Both the position numbers and the translations under genes were made by a program. Source: Kalaharituber pfeilii (lineage: Eukaryota > Ascomycota > Pezizomycetes > Pezizales > Pezizaceae). Taken from it: DNA of 59,523 bases. The stretch lies in the NCBI GenBank assembly GCA_015179045.1, contig WHUZ01000164.1, positions 1-59,523 on the forward strand, read 5' to 3'. Below the pieces are notes generated by a model. That model was given only the letters and a program-made list of their open reading frames with translations. It was not told where the DNA came from and ran no database searches. Positions 20,923 through 30,862 of the stretch are shown in pieces. How positions within the stretch are numbered: the first letter of the stretch is position 1; every line of letters starts with the position of its first letter.

Positions 20923-21863
20923 TTAAGCAGTCATATCCATCTCCTCCACATCCCTCCCCTTCCCCTTTCCGTCCACCTTTGTTATTCTGTCCCAGTCATA
21001 CAAGCACGAGTGGTACCATTTGCCTGATAACCGTACCTTCGCTGGTGTTTGACTATCTGATTCTACCTCCCCCTCCAGGTAGATAACAATCGAGCTAGTC
21101 TTCTTTCCCTCCCTCCTTTCTTTTCTCACCAACCATCTTGCCGCAACAATCTTCCCCATCCATGGGTTCGCCTTTTCCATCCACTCTCTTACTTTCCCAA
21201 GTTTCTTCGTCACCGCTATGCCATGCACCACAACTGCCCGGCCAGATTGCGGGAGCCTTTCTTTCTGGGATGTTCTTGCTTTCGGAGATGATGTTGGAGG
21301 CTTCTTGTTCTGCTTGGGGGGTTGGTACTGGACCCCCTTGCTGCGTTTTTGGATTGAGAAGCGGTGGACCTTGTTCGGTTTTTCGGTGGTGCTGCTGGAG
21401 GTGGGTTGGTTTTTTGTGCTAGGGGTGTATTTGGTGGAATGCTTTGAGAGACGATTGCTGCATATGACAGCGGAGGTATTGTCTCTGGCTCGGTCTGTGT
21501 TTCCCCTTCCTTTTGCCTATAACTTCGCTGTGTGGGAGCATAGTTCTTGCAACGTTCCCCTTTCGCTGCTGCTGCGAGTAAATCTATGCGCTGGTGTACG
21601 TGTCCGAGATAGCCTAGGAACAAGTCTGTTGGCTCGAAGTTTGGTCTTTTCATAAGGTCTTCTATACATTTCTGGATATGAATAATGATATCTCCCACTG
21701 CCTCAAGCATACAAGTCATATTAACTCCACCAAGTTTTTCAATGATTGACTGGAGCAGTGGGGCCTCGAGACGAGTACTTCTGGCAAGTGTTGTCTTGGC
21801 ACCTGAAGATGTGTTTTTCGGTGCCGGGCTGCCCAATGCCGCGAATCGATTGGTTCGATCCAT
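20923..21863 (-). pseudogene. Tail-B half-LINE ORF1-like protein, one frameshift
   Basis: Starts MDRTNRFAALGSPAPKNT. A helical region follows (MLEAVGDIIIHIQKCIEDLM, KRPNFEPTDLFLG), then a P/T-rich linker with PPLSYAAIVSQS, a motif common in LINE ORF1 proteins. The C-terminal RRM-like domain reads VVVHGIAVTKKLGKVREWME, KTSSIVIYLEG and VRLSGKWYHSCLYDWD. One base is lost or gained near 21220-21230 where the first frame ends GQLWCMA and the second begins VVVHGIA; otherwise it would be about 310 residues. The role is presumed to be RNA binding, by analogy. The same domain in tail-A half-LINEs reads GIVVHGIALRKDLGKV. Confidence 0.82.
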
Positions 21864-21925
21864 GGTGGAAGTGCCAAGAAGTCAGGGGTAGTAGTGTGCT
21901 TGTCAACGGAGCAGGGAGCTGAAAT

Positions 21926-22022
21926 CTCCTCAAAACTTAACCCCCAAGGGAAACTTGAGGAGTTGGGTTTTTTGGAATAAAGGTTAGATCTAAAGACTCA
22001 GCGCACTGAGAGCTTTCGATCT
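21926..22022 (-). promoter_or_regulatory. Two structured hairpins in the half-LINE 5' UTR (tail-B copy)
   Basis: Hairpin 1 (21986-22022): AGATC/GATCT, AAAG/CTTT and CTCAG/CTGAG with loop CGCA. Hairpin 2 (21926-21962): CTCCTCAA/TTGAGGAG. Both recur in the copies at 24711-24747 and 24650-24703 (tail-A type) and at 39051-39087 and 38992-39026, with compensatory changes. The function is unknown; RNA packaging, translation or an internal promoter are possible. Confidence 0.7.
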
Positions 22023-23144
22023 ATGTATGTTTCGCTGGGGGGGACGCTGTGGTTGCAGAGTGGCTTCCGAGTGCTCGTCCTGTCGAAGTGGTTGTCGCTG
22101 ACGTCTACGGAATGGTAAGATGGTCAAAAAAGCTCCGGCTGGTAGTTTGAAGCATATTAAAGGCCCTCGGACTCTTAATCGAGCGTATATTGAATCCTCT
22201 CGACAAGCCGAAGTCAAAGCAGCACTGGAAGCAGAGGAAAAGAAAGAGCGGAAGAGGCTGGAAAAGGAACAGAAAGCAGTAGAGATGATAAGAAAAGAGG
22301 AAGAGAAAATTCAGAAGGCAGAGGAGCGACGAAAAATAGCTGAGGATAAGAAAGAAGCTGCTGAAGTGAAAAAGCAGCTAGCAGCGGAGGAGCGAGAAAG
22401 AAAGGCAAAAGAGAAACAAGAACAGAAAGAAATAGCTGCAGCTGAGCGGGCCGCAAAGAGAGGTCGTGGGGAACTCGCGGGCGAGGCCGGGGCCGAGGAA
22501 GGCCTTTGGTTCAGGAGGTGGGAGGGTCCGAACACCTGCTAGGGGGGGGGGTGAAGGAGGTTCCAGTAGTAAATCTCGAGCCACAGACCTCTTCTATCAT
22601 ACCTGATGCCTCAGACGAAGTTACTGCTACTATCTCTAGTGCTTCATCTACCACTACGTCAAGTCCTAGTATTCCTGGATCACCTGAGGACTCTGAGGAC
22701 ACTGATGATGATATTGAGGTACAGAGATTAGCTCGAGAATGTGAATTTCTTCTATATATTTGAAGGTGCGTGTATCCTATATAATTCCTATATACATTTA
22801 TTAACTTTAACTGAAAAGACTAGTGCTAGGCGAATGATTATTACTCATTTTCTATATTATTTTACTGATTCTGAGAACATTGAGCTATATTATATGCAGG
22901 GAGGGGTTAATTCATATAAATTATGATGAATTTGGTTATAGTTATTGGAATTTTGGCTTTTTCCTTATTATGATAGTATATTCAGATTCAGCGGTATCAA
23001 ATTGATATAATACTATGCAATTTCCGTAGTCGCAATATATCCAGTAATAGGTAATAGGGCAAGGAATGCATGACGAGGAGTGCCAAGAGAGTGGATCGTT
23101 ACAGGGGGGCAGCTCGTTACCACTTCGGGCACGCTAGGCCTAGC

Positions 23145-23200
23145 TCCCTCGCCATAGCCCGAGGGTGGCACGCGAGTGATGATATAAAAAAATAAAAATA
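23145..23200 (+). mobile_element. Tail-only insertion, tail A, abutting the pogo TIR
   Basis: TCC plus CTCGCC...GCGAG hairpin and A-rich tract; perfect 10-bp TSD TAGGCCTAGC at 23135-23144 and 23201-23210. The left TSD copy includes the TA target of the pogo element, so it landed after that transposon. Confidence 0.88.
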
Positions 23201-23598
23201 TAGGCCTAGCAGAGCAGAGTAAGAAGGGCTACGGAGAAATGCTAGCAAACAACGGGCTGGGGTATTCGGGCGGACCAGAGTTAAGCAGGAGGAAAAAAGT
23301 ACATATGACATGTGAAGTGTGAGAAACGGGGTTTATGCAGCATGTTGGAATGGCCACGCTTGCAACAACAGTTGTTGCCGTTGTCGGATTTTTTTTTTTT
23401 TTTTTTTTTTATATCATTAATCGCGTGCCGCCCTAAGGCTATGGCGATGGTGTGCTAAATACATAGGAAAAAAAAAAAAAAAGGTTAAAATCACGCCTCC
23501 AGAAACAGCTCGCCTAAAACAAAACACCAATCCTAATCCTAAATACATGTGTTATCCGCGGACCTTCTAGTAATGCGGATTGCGCCCAGTATGTACCC

Positions 23599-24570
23599 CT
23601 ACTTTCGTCCCCTCTCCGACTCATACCGGGTGGATCTGAGCCACCGTCCACTGAGCCTCACCTTCTCAACGTCCGTCTCTTTGTCCAAATACACCACCAC
23701 GGAGCTCGTTCTCTTCCCTTCCTTCTCCAACAACGCCTTCTGCCTAAGCCAACGAGCCCCCGTGATCTTTCCCAGACCCTTGTTCGCCGCTTGCAGCCAG
23801 TCCTTGATCTTCCCCAGGTCTTTCCTTAGGGCGATCCCGTGTACGACGATGCCGATGTTTCTTTTGGTGGAGGCATCGGGCTTGACTGATGTCGAGGTGG
23901 TGGCGTGGCCCTTCTGGTGGCGCCGAAAAGCCTCCCCTTGACTCGGGAGCGGTCTTCGGCCCCCTTTGTTTTGGGAGGGTGGTGGTGGTGGTGACGGTGT
24001 GTCTGTTGACGGCGATGCCGATGATGATGAAGCCGATGGGTGTGGCGGTGGTGGCGGTGCCCCCGCAGGTGGAGGCGGTGGTGGTGGCGGCGGTGGTGAT
24101 GGTGGTGCTGCCCTGGGTGGTGCTTCACCAAGGCGAGGAGCCTTCCTCTTCCTCGTCCGGGTCGAGGTCGGCGGTGACGCCTCCCGCTTCTCCTTCCCTT
24201 TGACGGGTGGCGGAGGTGGTGGTGGTGGTGGTGGTGGCGGTGGTGGTGGTGGTGGCGATGGTGGCGGCGGTGGAGGTGGTGATGGCTCCGTGTGTACGCA
24301 CGTGATGGGGCTAAGCCCCATCTTCAGTGGTGGAGGTCGTGGTGGAGCCAGGTGAGAGCGGGGGGCCGATTTGCCATAGTCGTCGAAGGTGAACCCGAGG
24401 TAGTCTCCCTTCTTCGGGGGTTCAGCCCCTTCATTCTCTCCCCACATGCCCCATTTCCAGTATTCGACGAGGGTTTCGAAAAAGGCTTGCTTCTCCTCGT
24501 CTCTCATGGCCGTCCAAGTCCGGGGCCTCCTAGCCGGTGTCGGTGGTGGGTACCTCCCCTTTGGCGGCAT
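23599..24570 (-). CDS. Half-LINE ORF1-like protein, open reading frame
   Basis: Open for 343 residues from 24630, but I prefer the internal Met at 24570 (MPPKGRYPPPTPARR, 323 residues) because it aligns with MPRKMRRAF at 9718 in another copy. The order is a basic N-terminus, AMRDEEKQAFFETLVEYWKW, the conserved LSPITC block, and a ~100-residue stretch dominated by proline. The RRM-like C-terminus reads IGIVVHGIALRKDLGKIKDW, NKGLGKITGARWLRQKALLE, KRTSSVVVYLDKET and VRLSGRWLRSTRYESERGRK. No zinc knuckle, endonuclease or RT is encoded. It presumably binds element RNA; whether it helps transposition or is only a passenger cannot be told. Simple-repeat expansion explains the polyproline tract and the GGTGGT runs on the other strand. 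Confidence 0.8.
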   Translation of the reverse strand: MPPKGRYPPPTPARRPRTWTAMRDEEKQAFFETLVEYWKWGMWGENEGAEPPKKGDYLGFTFDDYGKSAPRSHLAPPRPPPLKMGLSPITCVHTEPSPPPPPPPSPPPPPPPPPPPPPPPPPVKGKEKREASPPTSTRTRKRKAPRLGEAPPRAAPPSPPPPPPPPPPAGAPPPPPHPSASSSSASPSTDTPSPPPPPSQNKGGRRPLPSQGEAFRRHQKGHATTSTSVKPDASTKRNIGIVVHGIALRKDLGKIKDWLQAANKGLGKITGARWLRQKALLEKEGKRTSSVVVYLDKETDVEKVRLSGRWLRSTRYESERGRK

Positions 24571-24649
24571 GCTTATTGGCTTATGCGTGTGGTACTTGGC
24601 GCCGGGGTGGTGTGGTCGATCTGTTGGCAACGGGTTGTTGAGCTGACGG

Positions 24650-24747
24650 ATTCTCAGAATTTCTCCCCTCGGGGGAAACTCGCTCTGTCGGGTATTTGAG
24701 AATAAAAATTAGATCAAAGTACTCGGCTCGCCGAGAGCTTTCGATCT
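24650..24747 (-). promoter_or_regulatory. Two structured hairpins in the half-LINE 5' UTR (tail-A copy)
   Basis: Hairpin 1 (24711-24747): AGATC/GATCT, AAAG/CTTT and CTCGG/CCGAG, loop CTCG on the plus strand. Relative to the tail-B copies, CTCAG/CTGAG has become CTCGG/CCGAG, a compensatory pair change. Hairpin 2 (24650-24703): ATTCTCA/TGAGAAT against CTCCTCAA/TTGAGGAG. Confidence 0.7.
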
Positions 24748-24837
24748 ATGTAGGTTTCAGCGGGGGGGACGTTGTGGTTGCGGAGTCGCTTCCAAACGCT
24801 TGTCCTGAGGTGGTTGTTGTCGGTCGCCGTTGTCGGA

Positions 24838-25905
24838 GAGCGAAGGAACACAAGCCGGTTTGTCAGAACCTCTTGGAGTGGGAACAAAATCTGCCCACTG
24901 TTACCTAACAGCCGCACTATGAGGGTCCTGAAAGAGCTTAATTGGAATACCATTTCGTTCACCTATGCCTCATAGTTATCTCCGGAATTTTCCTAACCTG
25001 GTCAATGACTTGATGAGTTGCAGTGGATCTTTGGACGACACGCGAGTACCGATTGAACACAAACAATAACATCGAAATATTGCACTTGCCTGATGCAATT
25101 TGACCCTTTTTGCTCCAATTATTTAGACATATGAAATCACTAAGCGAAAGTCTTGGTGATTGCAATCTGAACGCTATCAGCGAGAGGGTCTAGAGTGAAA
25201 GAAAATTGAGATATTTCAGTAATGATCCGGTTAACTTATACAGGGTATAGAACAATAGTATGGTACAGGATTCTACTTCGGCAGCATGATTGCGATATAA
25301 CATATTGAAGTTTATTATCTTACTTATAAGGTACTAAGTACAAAAACAAGCTACTTGAAAGAAGCCTATAGCTTTATTACATAAACAACAGTAGTAGAAA
25401 GAATTTTTGAAATAGGAAACAATAGTATAAAGTTTATAATTACAGTTATAGAAGAAGAGCTAAAACTATTAAACTAGTTAAAAAAAGTTATAAATATTAA
25501 TAAATACTTAAACTTCAAAATTTTAATATAAAATTATTAAGTTAAAGCTTAAAATATATTTTTATTTTATTTTCTTTTAAAGAACAACTTTTTAAATATA
25601 TTAATTATATAAATTTACTATTATTTTAACTATTATAAATAATTTAATATATTACTTTTATAATTGGTATTTAAGCTAAAAATTTAATATAATTTAGTCT
25701 GAATTAGCAACACGGAATCGGATTATCCAACTTCCACAACGTACCAACATTAGACGTTGACCGCCTTACAGTGCTACCAACTACAGAAAGCAAGACCTTG
25801 AATACGGTCTCCGAAAGAACTGGATGCATAGAACCTTATTAATTCATGAGTATTCCGCGGTCGCTACTTCCAAATTAATTCCAACATCAGAAAAGTAAAG
25901 AAAAC
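24838..25905. other. No gene seen; very AT-rich block 25240-25690
   Basis: No coding sequence is supported. The middle 450 bp is far more AT-rich than its surroundings (runs such as TTTTAAATATATTAATTATA), as expected of an old heavily mutated repeat, but its origin is unreadable. Confidence 0.55.
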
Positions 25906-25914
25906 AAAGAAAAA

Positions 25915-25985
25915 ATCTCTCGCCATAGCCCATAGGGCGGCATGCGAGTACTGATATGTTAAAAAAAGAAAAAGAAAAAGAAAGA
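25915..25985 (+). mobile_element. Tail-only insertion, tail A
   Basis: The hairpin (CTCGCC...GCGAG) begins right at or near the 5' boundary and is followed by TACTGATATGTT and an A-rich tract with G interruptions. The target is A-rich, so the TSD cannot be fixed. Confidence 0.7.
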
Positions 25986-26111
25986 TTCAATTAGGTAATA
26001 GTAGAAGTTTCGCATAATCCTAGTCGAATTACGTCCCTCTTCAACGTGTTATTGCAGCATTCATCAGTTATCCTAGTCCTGCTCTTTTCTATCCTTGATT
26101 ATCTGTCAAGA

Positions 26112-27471
26112 CTACAAAAATCCATGATACCAAGCCAGCAGGGCCACCGCACCAAAATATGATGTGCCAACGATTTTTCTAGCTGTTGCCGCTCCTGTGT
26201 GTTGGACAGGTGGGTTGGTTCTTGTTGGGGTTGTTTGGTTAGGTGTGAGATGAGGATTGGGATTCATTGGATCGTCATCTTCAGCAGTGTCTGCAACTAT
26301 CTGAACAGGGCCGTCAGGACCTGGGACGGTGGTTGCACCAGGCTTCGGTGGAATTAAAACCTAAATTGTGACGGGATCAGTGGCTGCAGTTCGTCATGAA
26401 AGGTACTTCATATGACTCTGCAACTTACTTTGTCTATAATTTGAATTACTCCATTTTGAATGATGCTGTTCTTTCCGATAATTTTTGCATTATTGATATA
26501 GGTATCCATTCCTTTACGAGTGACGACAAAGCTTGTTCCACTTTTAGTCTTGTAGCTCCGCCCATCTTGAAAGGTTGGAGTGTATCCGATAAAGCCAGAA
26601 ATGATGGTGTGGTAGTCGAAGATGGCTTGCAGCTCCTCGGTACTGAGGGTTTCTGGGTCAATGCCAGCAGCAGCAAATGCACCTTGGGAGGGGGCAAGGA
26701 ATGTGATTCTGTTGGATCCCTCGAGGGTATGTAGCGTCCCAGGGAGCCTGCTGAGGAGTGGGTCTAGGTATGTAAGTCCAGCATCAGAGATGGCTCCAGA
26801 AAGGTTCCCCGCAAGCTTGAAGAAGCTAGTAAATTATAATTAATAGCCGTAAACGGGGATGAAACAGGAAAACACTGTCATCAGCAAATGGAAATTACTA
26901 ACCTGTCCGTGATATGGAAAATACCATTATCAAAGCGATGTCCTTGTTCCAAAACATAGGACACTTGTCCAGATCCAGAGTACATTTTCCCTACCCATTG
27001 TGGCGGGGGAGGTGGTTCATTTATTGGTCGCTCTACCGCGGACTTCGATGTGTTTGGCTCCCTCACCTTTGCTCCGCTAGGACTCGTTTGGTTTCTGCCC
27101 GTGGTCTGGACCTCTCCTTCACGCTTCATCTCTTCCCAGTTCTGAGTAGGACCTGAATTTTGAGCCACCTGATTGTTGGCTGCTGCGTTTCCAAACCCAT
27201 CGTCCGCACGTCGAAACTTTATTCCGTCCCGTTGATCGCCAGATGTGGCTAATAACCAGGCTGCTACTGCCTCATTGGTAGGGACATAGACGGCGATGTC
27301 TTTGTGAGATAAAAGGTCGCTTGGGTTATCCCTAATAAAGTCGGCGAAGGCTGTGAGCCCAAGTGCACGAAGTGCTTCGTCGAAACTTTGTGCGTAAACA
27401 TTAAAGGCATTCAGAGACACCATGCACTGCAGTAGCAGAAAATTGTGCAAGCAGGAACTAAAGGCTTTCAT
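26112..27471 (-). CDS. Fasciclin (FAS1) domain secreted/anchored protein
   Basis: Three exons: 27471-26903, 26825-26429, 26360-26112. Introns of 77 and 68 bp have GTTAGT...TAG and GTAAGT...TAG borders; the joined frame is 404 residues with no stop. FAS1 domains mediate adhesion at the cell surface. Residues 1-27 look like a signal peptide (MKAFSSCLHNFLLLQCMVSL). A first FAS1 unit (FDEALRALGLTAFADFIRDN, IAVYVPTNEAVAAWL, FDNGIFHITD) is split by a proline/asparagine-rich insert of about 75 residues. A second, more regular unit follows (ISDAGLTYLDPLLSRLPGTL, ITFLAPSQGAFAAAG, YHTIISGFIGYTP, NGVIQIIDKVLIPP). The C-terminus is a P/T-rich stalk and a hydrophobic end (GTSYFGAVALLAWYHGFL), suggesting a GPI signal or membrane anchor. 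No transposon interrupts it. Among the host-type genes here the domain call is strong; the partner and exact role are unknown. Confidence 0.88.
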
Positions 27472-28162
27472 TTGGAGGGTTTAGCAGACAGAGATTCCGA
27501 TTTTGTGGTGTGATTCGGTGTATATCACGTTCCTCCTTCTTTATATCTACGTTCCGCACTTTGATGACCATGATGAAGGGGCACATGGGCCAGTTTATAT
27601 AACATTTTGGGCTATCCTTGTGGGCATTGGAGTAAAGAGACCCTCAGGTAGGATCCAGACCACTTATGAGAAGGATCAGCAACGGGGGCAACTTCATCAG
27701 TGTGATCACGACAACATCATTTCAGCCTCAGTAAATTTGGGATTACTTCAAGCAACCAATTCATCAACTATTTAAGGATCCTCGTAAAAATCCTGGTACA
27801 GAGCATGGAGTGTTAACCTTTTCAATCTTGTATCCTCTTGCCAAATCAAGAGATGCGACCAATGATAAAAACGTAATGTGACCATGTAGGAAGCAAATGC
27901 AGCCAAATTCCCTAAGGCCGCATCCTTATTATTGCCTCCTCACTCGAATCGCTTCTAAAAGGTTAGTAAAATGATTATCGTCTGTTGTTGCGCTAGATCG
28001 CCACGCCTTGGATATAGTAACCCTTACAACAGTACTACTACTCTACTATTATACGACTTTAATTTCTTATAACCAATTATAAGTCCTATAAGTCTTTTAG
28101 CATAGGTGTTACTATTCTACACCGTTCGCTAGCAGCCAAACTCCGCGAACTGGGGTGCGCCA
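27472..28162. other. Upstream region of the fasciclin gene; nothing recognised
   Basis: Probably contains the promoter of the minus-strand gene; no clear TATA box, repeat or second gene was found. Confidence 0.5.
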
Positions 28163-28175
28163 TTCGCGAATGGCC

Positions 28176-28231
28176 GCCCTGCCATGGCGGAAACCTGCAA
28201 GCGGGGTCACGTGATATATATAAAAAAAAAT
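28176..28231 (+). mobile_element. Tail-only insertion, tail B
   Basis: Starts exactly GCCCTGCC, keeps the hairpin (CCCTGC...GCGGGG; loop variant GGAAACC), then TCACGTGATATATATA and A. Perfect 13-bp TSD TTCGCGAATGGCC at 28163-28175 and 28232-28244. Confidence 0.9.
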
Positions 28232-28244
28232 TTCGCGAATGGCC

Positions 28245-30648
28245 AGGAACACTATAGAGTTCACCAGTGGCTACGCCGCTTAAGAACAAGACCTTATACT
28301 AATCTGTGTCTAGATCTTCGTCTTCTTCCTAAATGGGAAGCAGAGCGCTCGGCGAATTGTCATCAACATATCACTTTCTCAGCAATGCTGAGTTCGCTCC
28401 AAGTGAATGCAGGAATAGATAATAGAATCAGAATATCACAATATATATTTGAAGACTGCAGCAGGGATTTATGGTAGGAATTGAACGAATGTCAACAGTA
28501 AAAGAGAGTTGTTATGACTACGTGAATGATAGCAGAACAAACCACCCTCGACTTGGGCTAGTAGAAGAGACGGAGGTCATGTTAGGTGCCAAATGTGTGT
28601 ATGTAGATGATGTAGGTAGGAGTTTCTCAACCTGGCGTGCGTATACAGGTCCCTGCCAGAGGCTGGTAGACTCTATGCGGTGTGACGCGGCTAAAAAAAA
28701 ATATATAAAAAAAAAATACGCATTTTACAGGATGCCAAGATTCTGGGTTATTATAGAGCGACAGGTATTTATGGATTGCAAGTTGCCCCAAAAATACGAA
28801 CCACAGTCGTCAATGCGCACGTCGATCGCTAAGCCTTCTCATCGTACACAAATGTGCTCATGAACATCCTCGATGCGTCAACATTAACGTTTCTTATGAA
28901 TTCTAGTTGACATGAATTGATAGGCAAACCCTATAGCTAGCTGAGGGCTCTTCTAATGGTAAGGATTACCGGAGAGGGCTGATAAAGTTATCAATGACAA
29001 CAGTGGAAACTTTTCTCATGGTCCCCTCAATTGACCATACACTGCTCATGCACAGATTAACGAATTGCTAGCTGCTGCCATGGCTTTATCATTCTGCGAA
29101 AATATGGGTCGAGGTCTCCATCTGGACAAATTTGTACTGGAGAGTAAAACTTATGAGCAAAAAGTGTATTGCGGAATTCTAAGTGGTACCCATATTTTCC
29201 ATTGCTACAATAAATCACGCGCAATGAACTACCAGAACAATTTTCATGAGTGAGATATTCTTTGTGTAACTCGACAACGGGTTCCACTCTTTCTCATGAA
29301 GCTTATATCAAGTCCCTCCATTCCCAGCTTTATTTTATCTCACTGGCCGAGTTGCTGATATCGCTTTTTATGGTGGTCCGTCACGTGCCTGAGTTTAACT
29401 GAATGAAAGGTTGAGTTACCAATCATGTTTCGAACGTAGGCACATGGCTCGTGCTCTTGCAGTGGAAGCATCACTCATGTGGCCGACTTTGTCAACAAAG
29501 CCCCCTGTTTCTTTTTGTGTATGTGTGTCGTTGCTCGTATTTAGGGTTCCGACTATGGGAAAAAGTAATATTGCCCAATGCTACCCCAAAGCATAGATGT
29601 AATTTATCCATATCTTGAAATCCTGCCATGTCCGACTGGCAATGCACTGTGAGTAAAAAAGCAAATTAATACTGACTTCAACCAAATGCTCACTGGCGCA
29701 AGAGAACTCTGAATATGGCAGATTGATAGTCGGGCAGTCGAATCAATACCATTCGAAGGAAAAGCTCCCAGGCTCGAAATTCATTGCGGGAAATAAACTA
29801 GCTTGTGCATCAAGAATGACGGATTATGATTGGTGCATTGGCAGCGATCAGCAGCAGCATGCCTACCACCCTCCGTTCTCTTGCACAGATTGTAGACGCT
29901 ACAATTGCATCCATGCCACCACCTCAAAGACGAACTCCCCTAACCAGCGCGAATTTTGCATATCCAGCAGACGACATGCCTCGCCTCCAGGCGTATGCTT
30001 TGTCTCAAGGATTTTGCGGTTGTCCAAACTGGAGGCTCTAAGAGAAATTCCTAATCATTTACTAGTTTTAATACTAATATATACTAGTTAGATGAATTTG
30101 GTTTTAACGTCTAGTTATCATACTAAGATACTACTTCTCGACGCTACAGGTATAACTAAGGCCTTAGTTGATGTTAAAAGCGACGGCATCGTTAAACATC
30201 AATTGTATGAATGGCATATTTCACCGTGAGCGGCAGCCCGACCTTCAAAATTTTGTACCAGCTGTTGCTGAAATTTCCTTAAGGTGGCAAAAAAAAAGGT
30301 CCGGCAAGGAAGCGGGCTGGTGTAGAGCTGGCACAGTATCACGAAAATCAGCGGGCCCAGGTAAGAAATGAGCTCATATGACAGGGAACGCAAGATATAA
30401 GTCTGGTGGAGTCCTGACACGCGCTCTCACTTGCTCCACATTAGCCTCCTATATGTTCCTTGCATGTAGATGCCTTGAGAAATTGAAAAATAACGCACCT
30501 CGCCTCTTACTCATATGCAAGCCTGGCATTGCTATCTGAAGACTTGTGCAGTCCCCTGTAAGCACCCCTACGAGCATAGCCTACCCTGAGAGGTCTCACC
30601 AGGCATGCCGTACTGAAAAATTCCATATGTCCCATTCGTCGATTTGTC
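28245..30648. other. 2.4 kb without a recognised gene
   Basis: Only short readings occur. One at 29826-30041 (72 residues, ending QGFCGCPNWRL) has no recognisable domain or splice-supported extension, so I do not call it. An A-rich tract lies at 28694-28720. No tail, TIR or TSD structure is visible. Confidence 0.5.
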
Positions 30649-30661
30649 TCACCTCTCGTAT

Positions 30662-30714
30662 TCGTCATAGCCCGAAGGGCGGCATACGAGTAATGATAAA
30701 AAAAAAAAAAAAAA
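30662..30714 (+). mobile_element. Tail-only insertion, tail A, with a covarying stem
   Basis: The hairpin begins at its stem base and reads TCGTC...ATACGA instead of TCGCC...ATGCGA: the third stem pair changed from C-G to T-A on both sides. Perfect 13-bp TSD TCACCTCTCGTAT at 30649-30661 and 30715-30727. Confidence 0.9.
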
Positions 30715-30862
30715 TCACCTCTCGTATAGCATCTCCAACCGGACATTCTGCTGCATCGAAATATTGTATAGCTGGAACACCACTTCAGGTATGATTGGAT
30801 CCTGTAGGTTGGATATTGAGTGAGATCACCTCACGTACATCTCACCTGACCTGATCCAGCAC

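Larger units (their letters stand above)
20681..22103 (-). mobile_element. Full-length tail-B half-LINE (1.42 kb)
   Basis: Perfect 12-bp TSD TCTACGGAATGG at 20669-20680 and 22104-22115. Read on the minus strand: 5' end GTCAGCGACAACCACTTCGA, 5' UTR with two hairpins (21986-22022 and 21926-21962), an ORF1-like gene (21863 to 20923), a ~180-nt 3' UTR, the tail-B hairpin (CCCTGC...GCGGGG) and A-tract. There is no ORF2, so movement must depend on another element's reverse transcriptase. Confidence 0.92.
19098..22542 (+). pseudogene. pogo-like DDE transposase, split by a retroelement
   Basis: The transposase cuts and re-inserts DNA at TA sites. The first part (19098-20680) has an N-terminal psq-type helix-turn-helix (INRAIAYAYKHREESIPKIA), a CENP-B-type HTH (MLRSMAVLILQRRF, DRWHERFLLRHP) and the DDE_1 core. 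The core motifs are WNYDEKG (first D), LLIVDGHSSHV (second D), CLPPHSTHLMQPLDVGCF (third D) and AWRGSGCWPI. A T/S/A-rich insert (about 19930-20030) lies between the first two catalytic motifs. The second part (22116-22542) continues in the same frame once the insertion and one TSD copy are discounted (split codon GG|T) and is a Lys/Glu-rich coiled coil. A frame change near 22460 would lead instead to GRGRGRGRP, AT-hook-like, and an acidic Ser/Thr tail ending at 22763. The start could also be the Met at 19128. It is broken now, but otherwise intact. Confidence 0.9.
18974..23134 (+). mobile_element. Complete pogo-like DNA transposon carrying a half-LINE
   Basis: The TIRs are ~41 bp: (A/G)CGTGCCCGA(T/A)GTGGTAACGA then (T/G)CTGCCCCCCTGTAACGATCC on the left, mirrored at 23094-23134, with TA flanking at 18972-18973 and 23135-23136. 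Removing the 1.42-kb half-LINE leaves about 2.7 kb encoding a single transposase. TIRs, TA target and the DDE transposase all agree on the Tc1/mariner superfamily, pogo branch. Confidence 0.93.
23389..24825 (-). mobile_element. Full-length tail-A half-LINE (1.44 kb)
   Basis: Perfect 12-bp TSD GCCGTTGTCGGA at 23377-23388 and 24826-24837. Read on the minus strand: 5' end GACCGACAACAACCACCTCA, a 5' UTR with two hairpins, an uninterrupted ORF1-like gene, a 3' UTR, tail A (ATCGCC...GCGAT) and poly(A). It is the most complete member in the window and the only one with an open ORF1. Its 5' UTR is shared with the tail-B half-LINE although the 3' end is different. Confidence 0.93.

Noticed and set aside
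23826..24355. Gly- and His-rich plus and minus readings
   Set aside because: They are out-of-frame translations of the GGTGGT/CCACCACC simple repeat inside the half-LINE ORF1.
24760..24825. Self-cleaving (HDV- or hammerhead-like) ribozyme at the half-LINE 5' end
   Set aside because: HDV-like ribozymes occur at 5' ends of some LINEs, so I looked, but no nested double pseudoknot or CUGAUGA/GAAA core could be drawn by eye in the three copies. A descriptor search (RNAbob/Infernal) would decide.
29826..30041. 72-codon reading ending QGFCGCPNWRL as a small gene
   Set aside because: No recognisable domain, no splice-supported extension and no codon evidence; length is within chance expectation.
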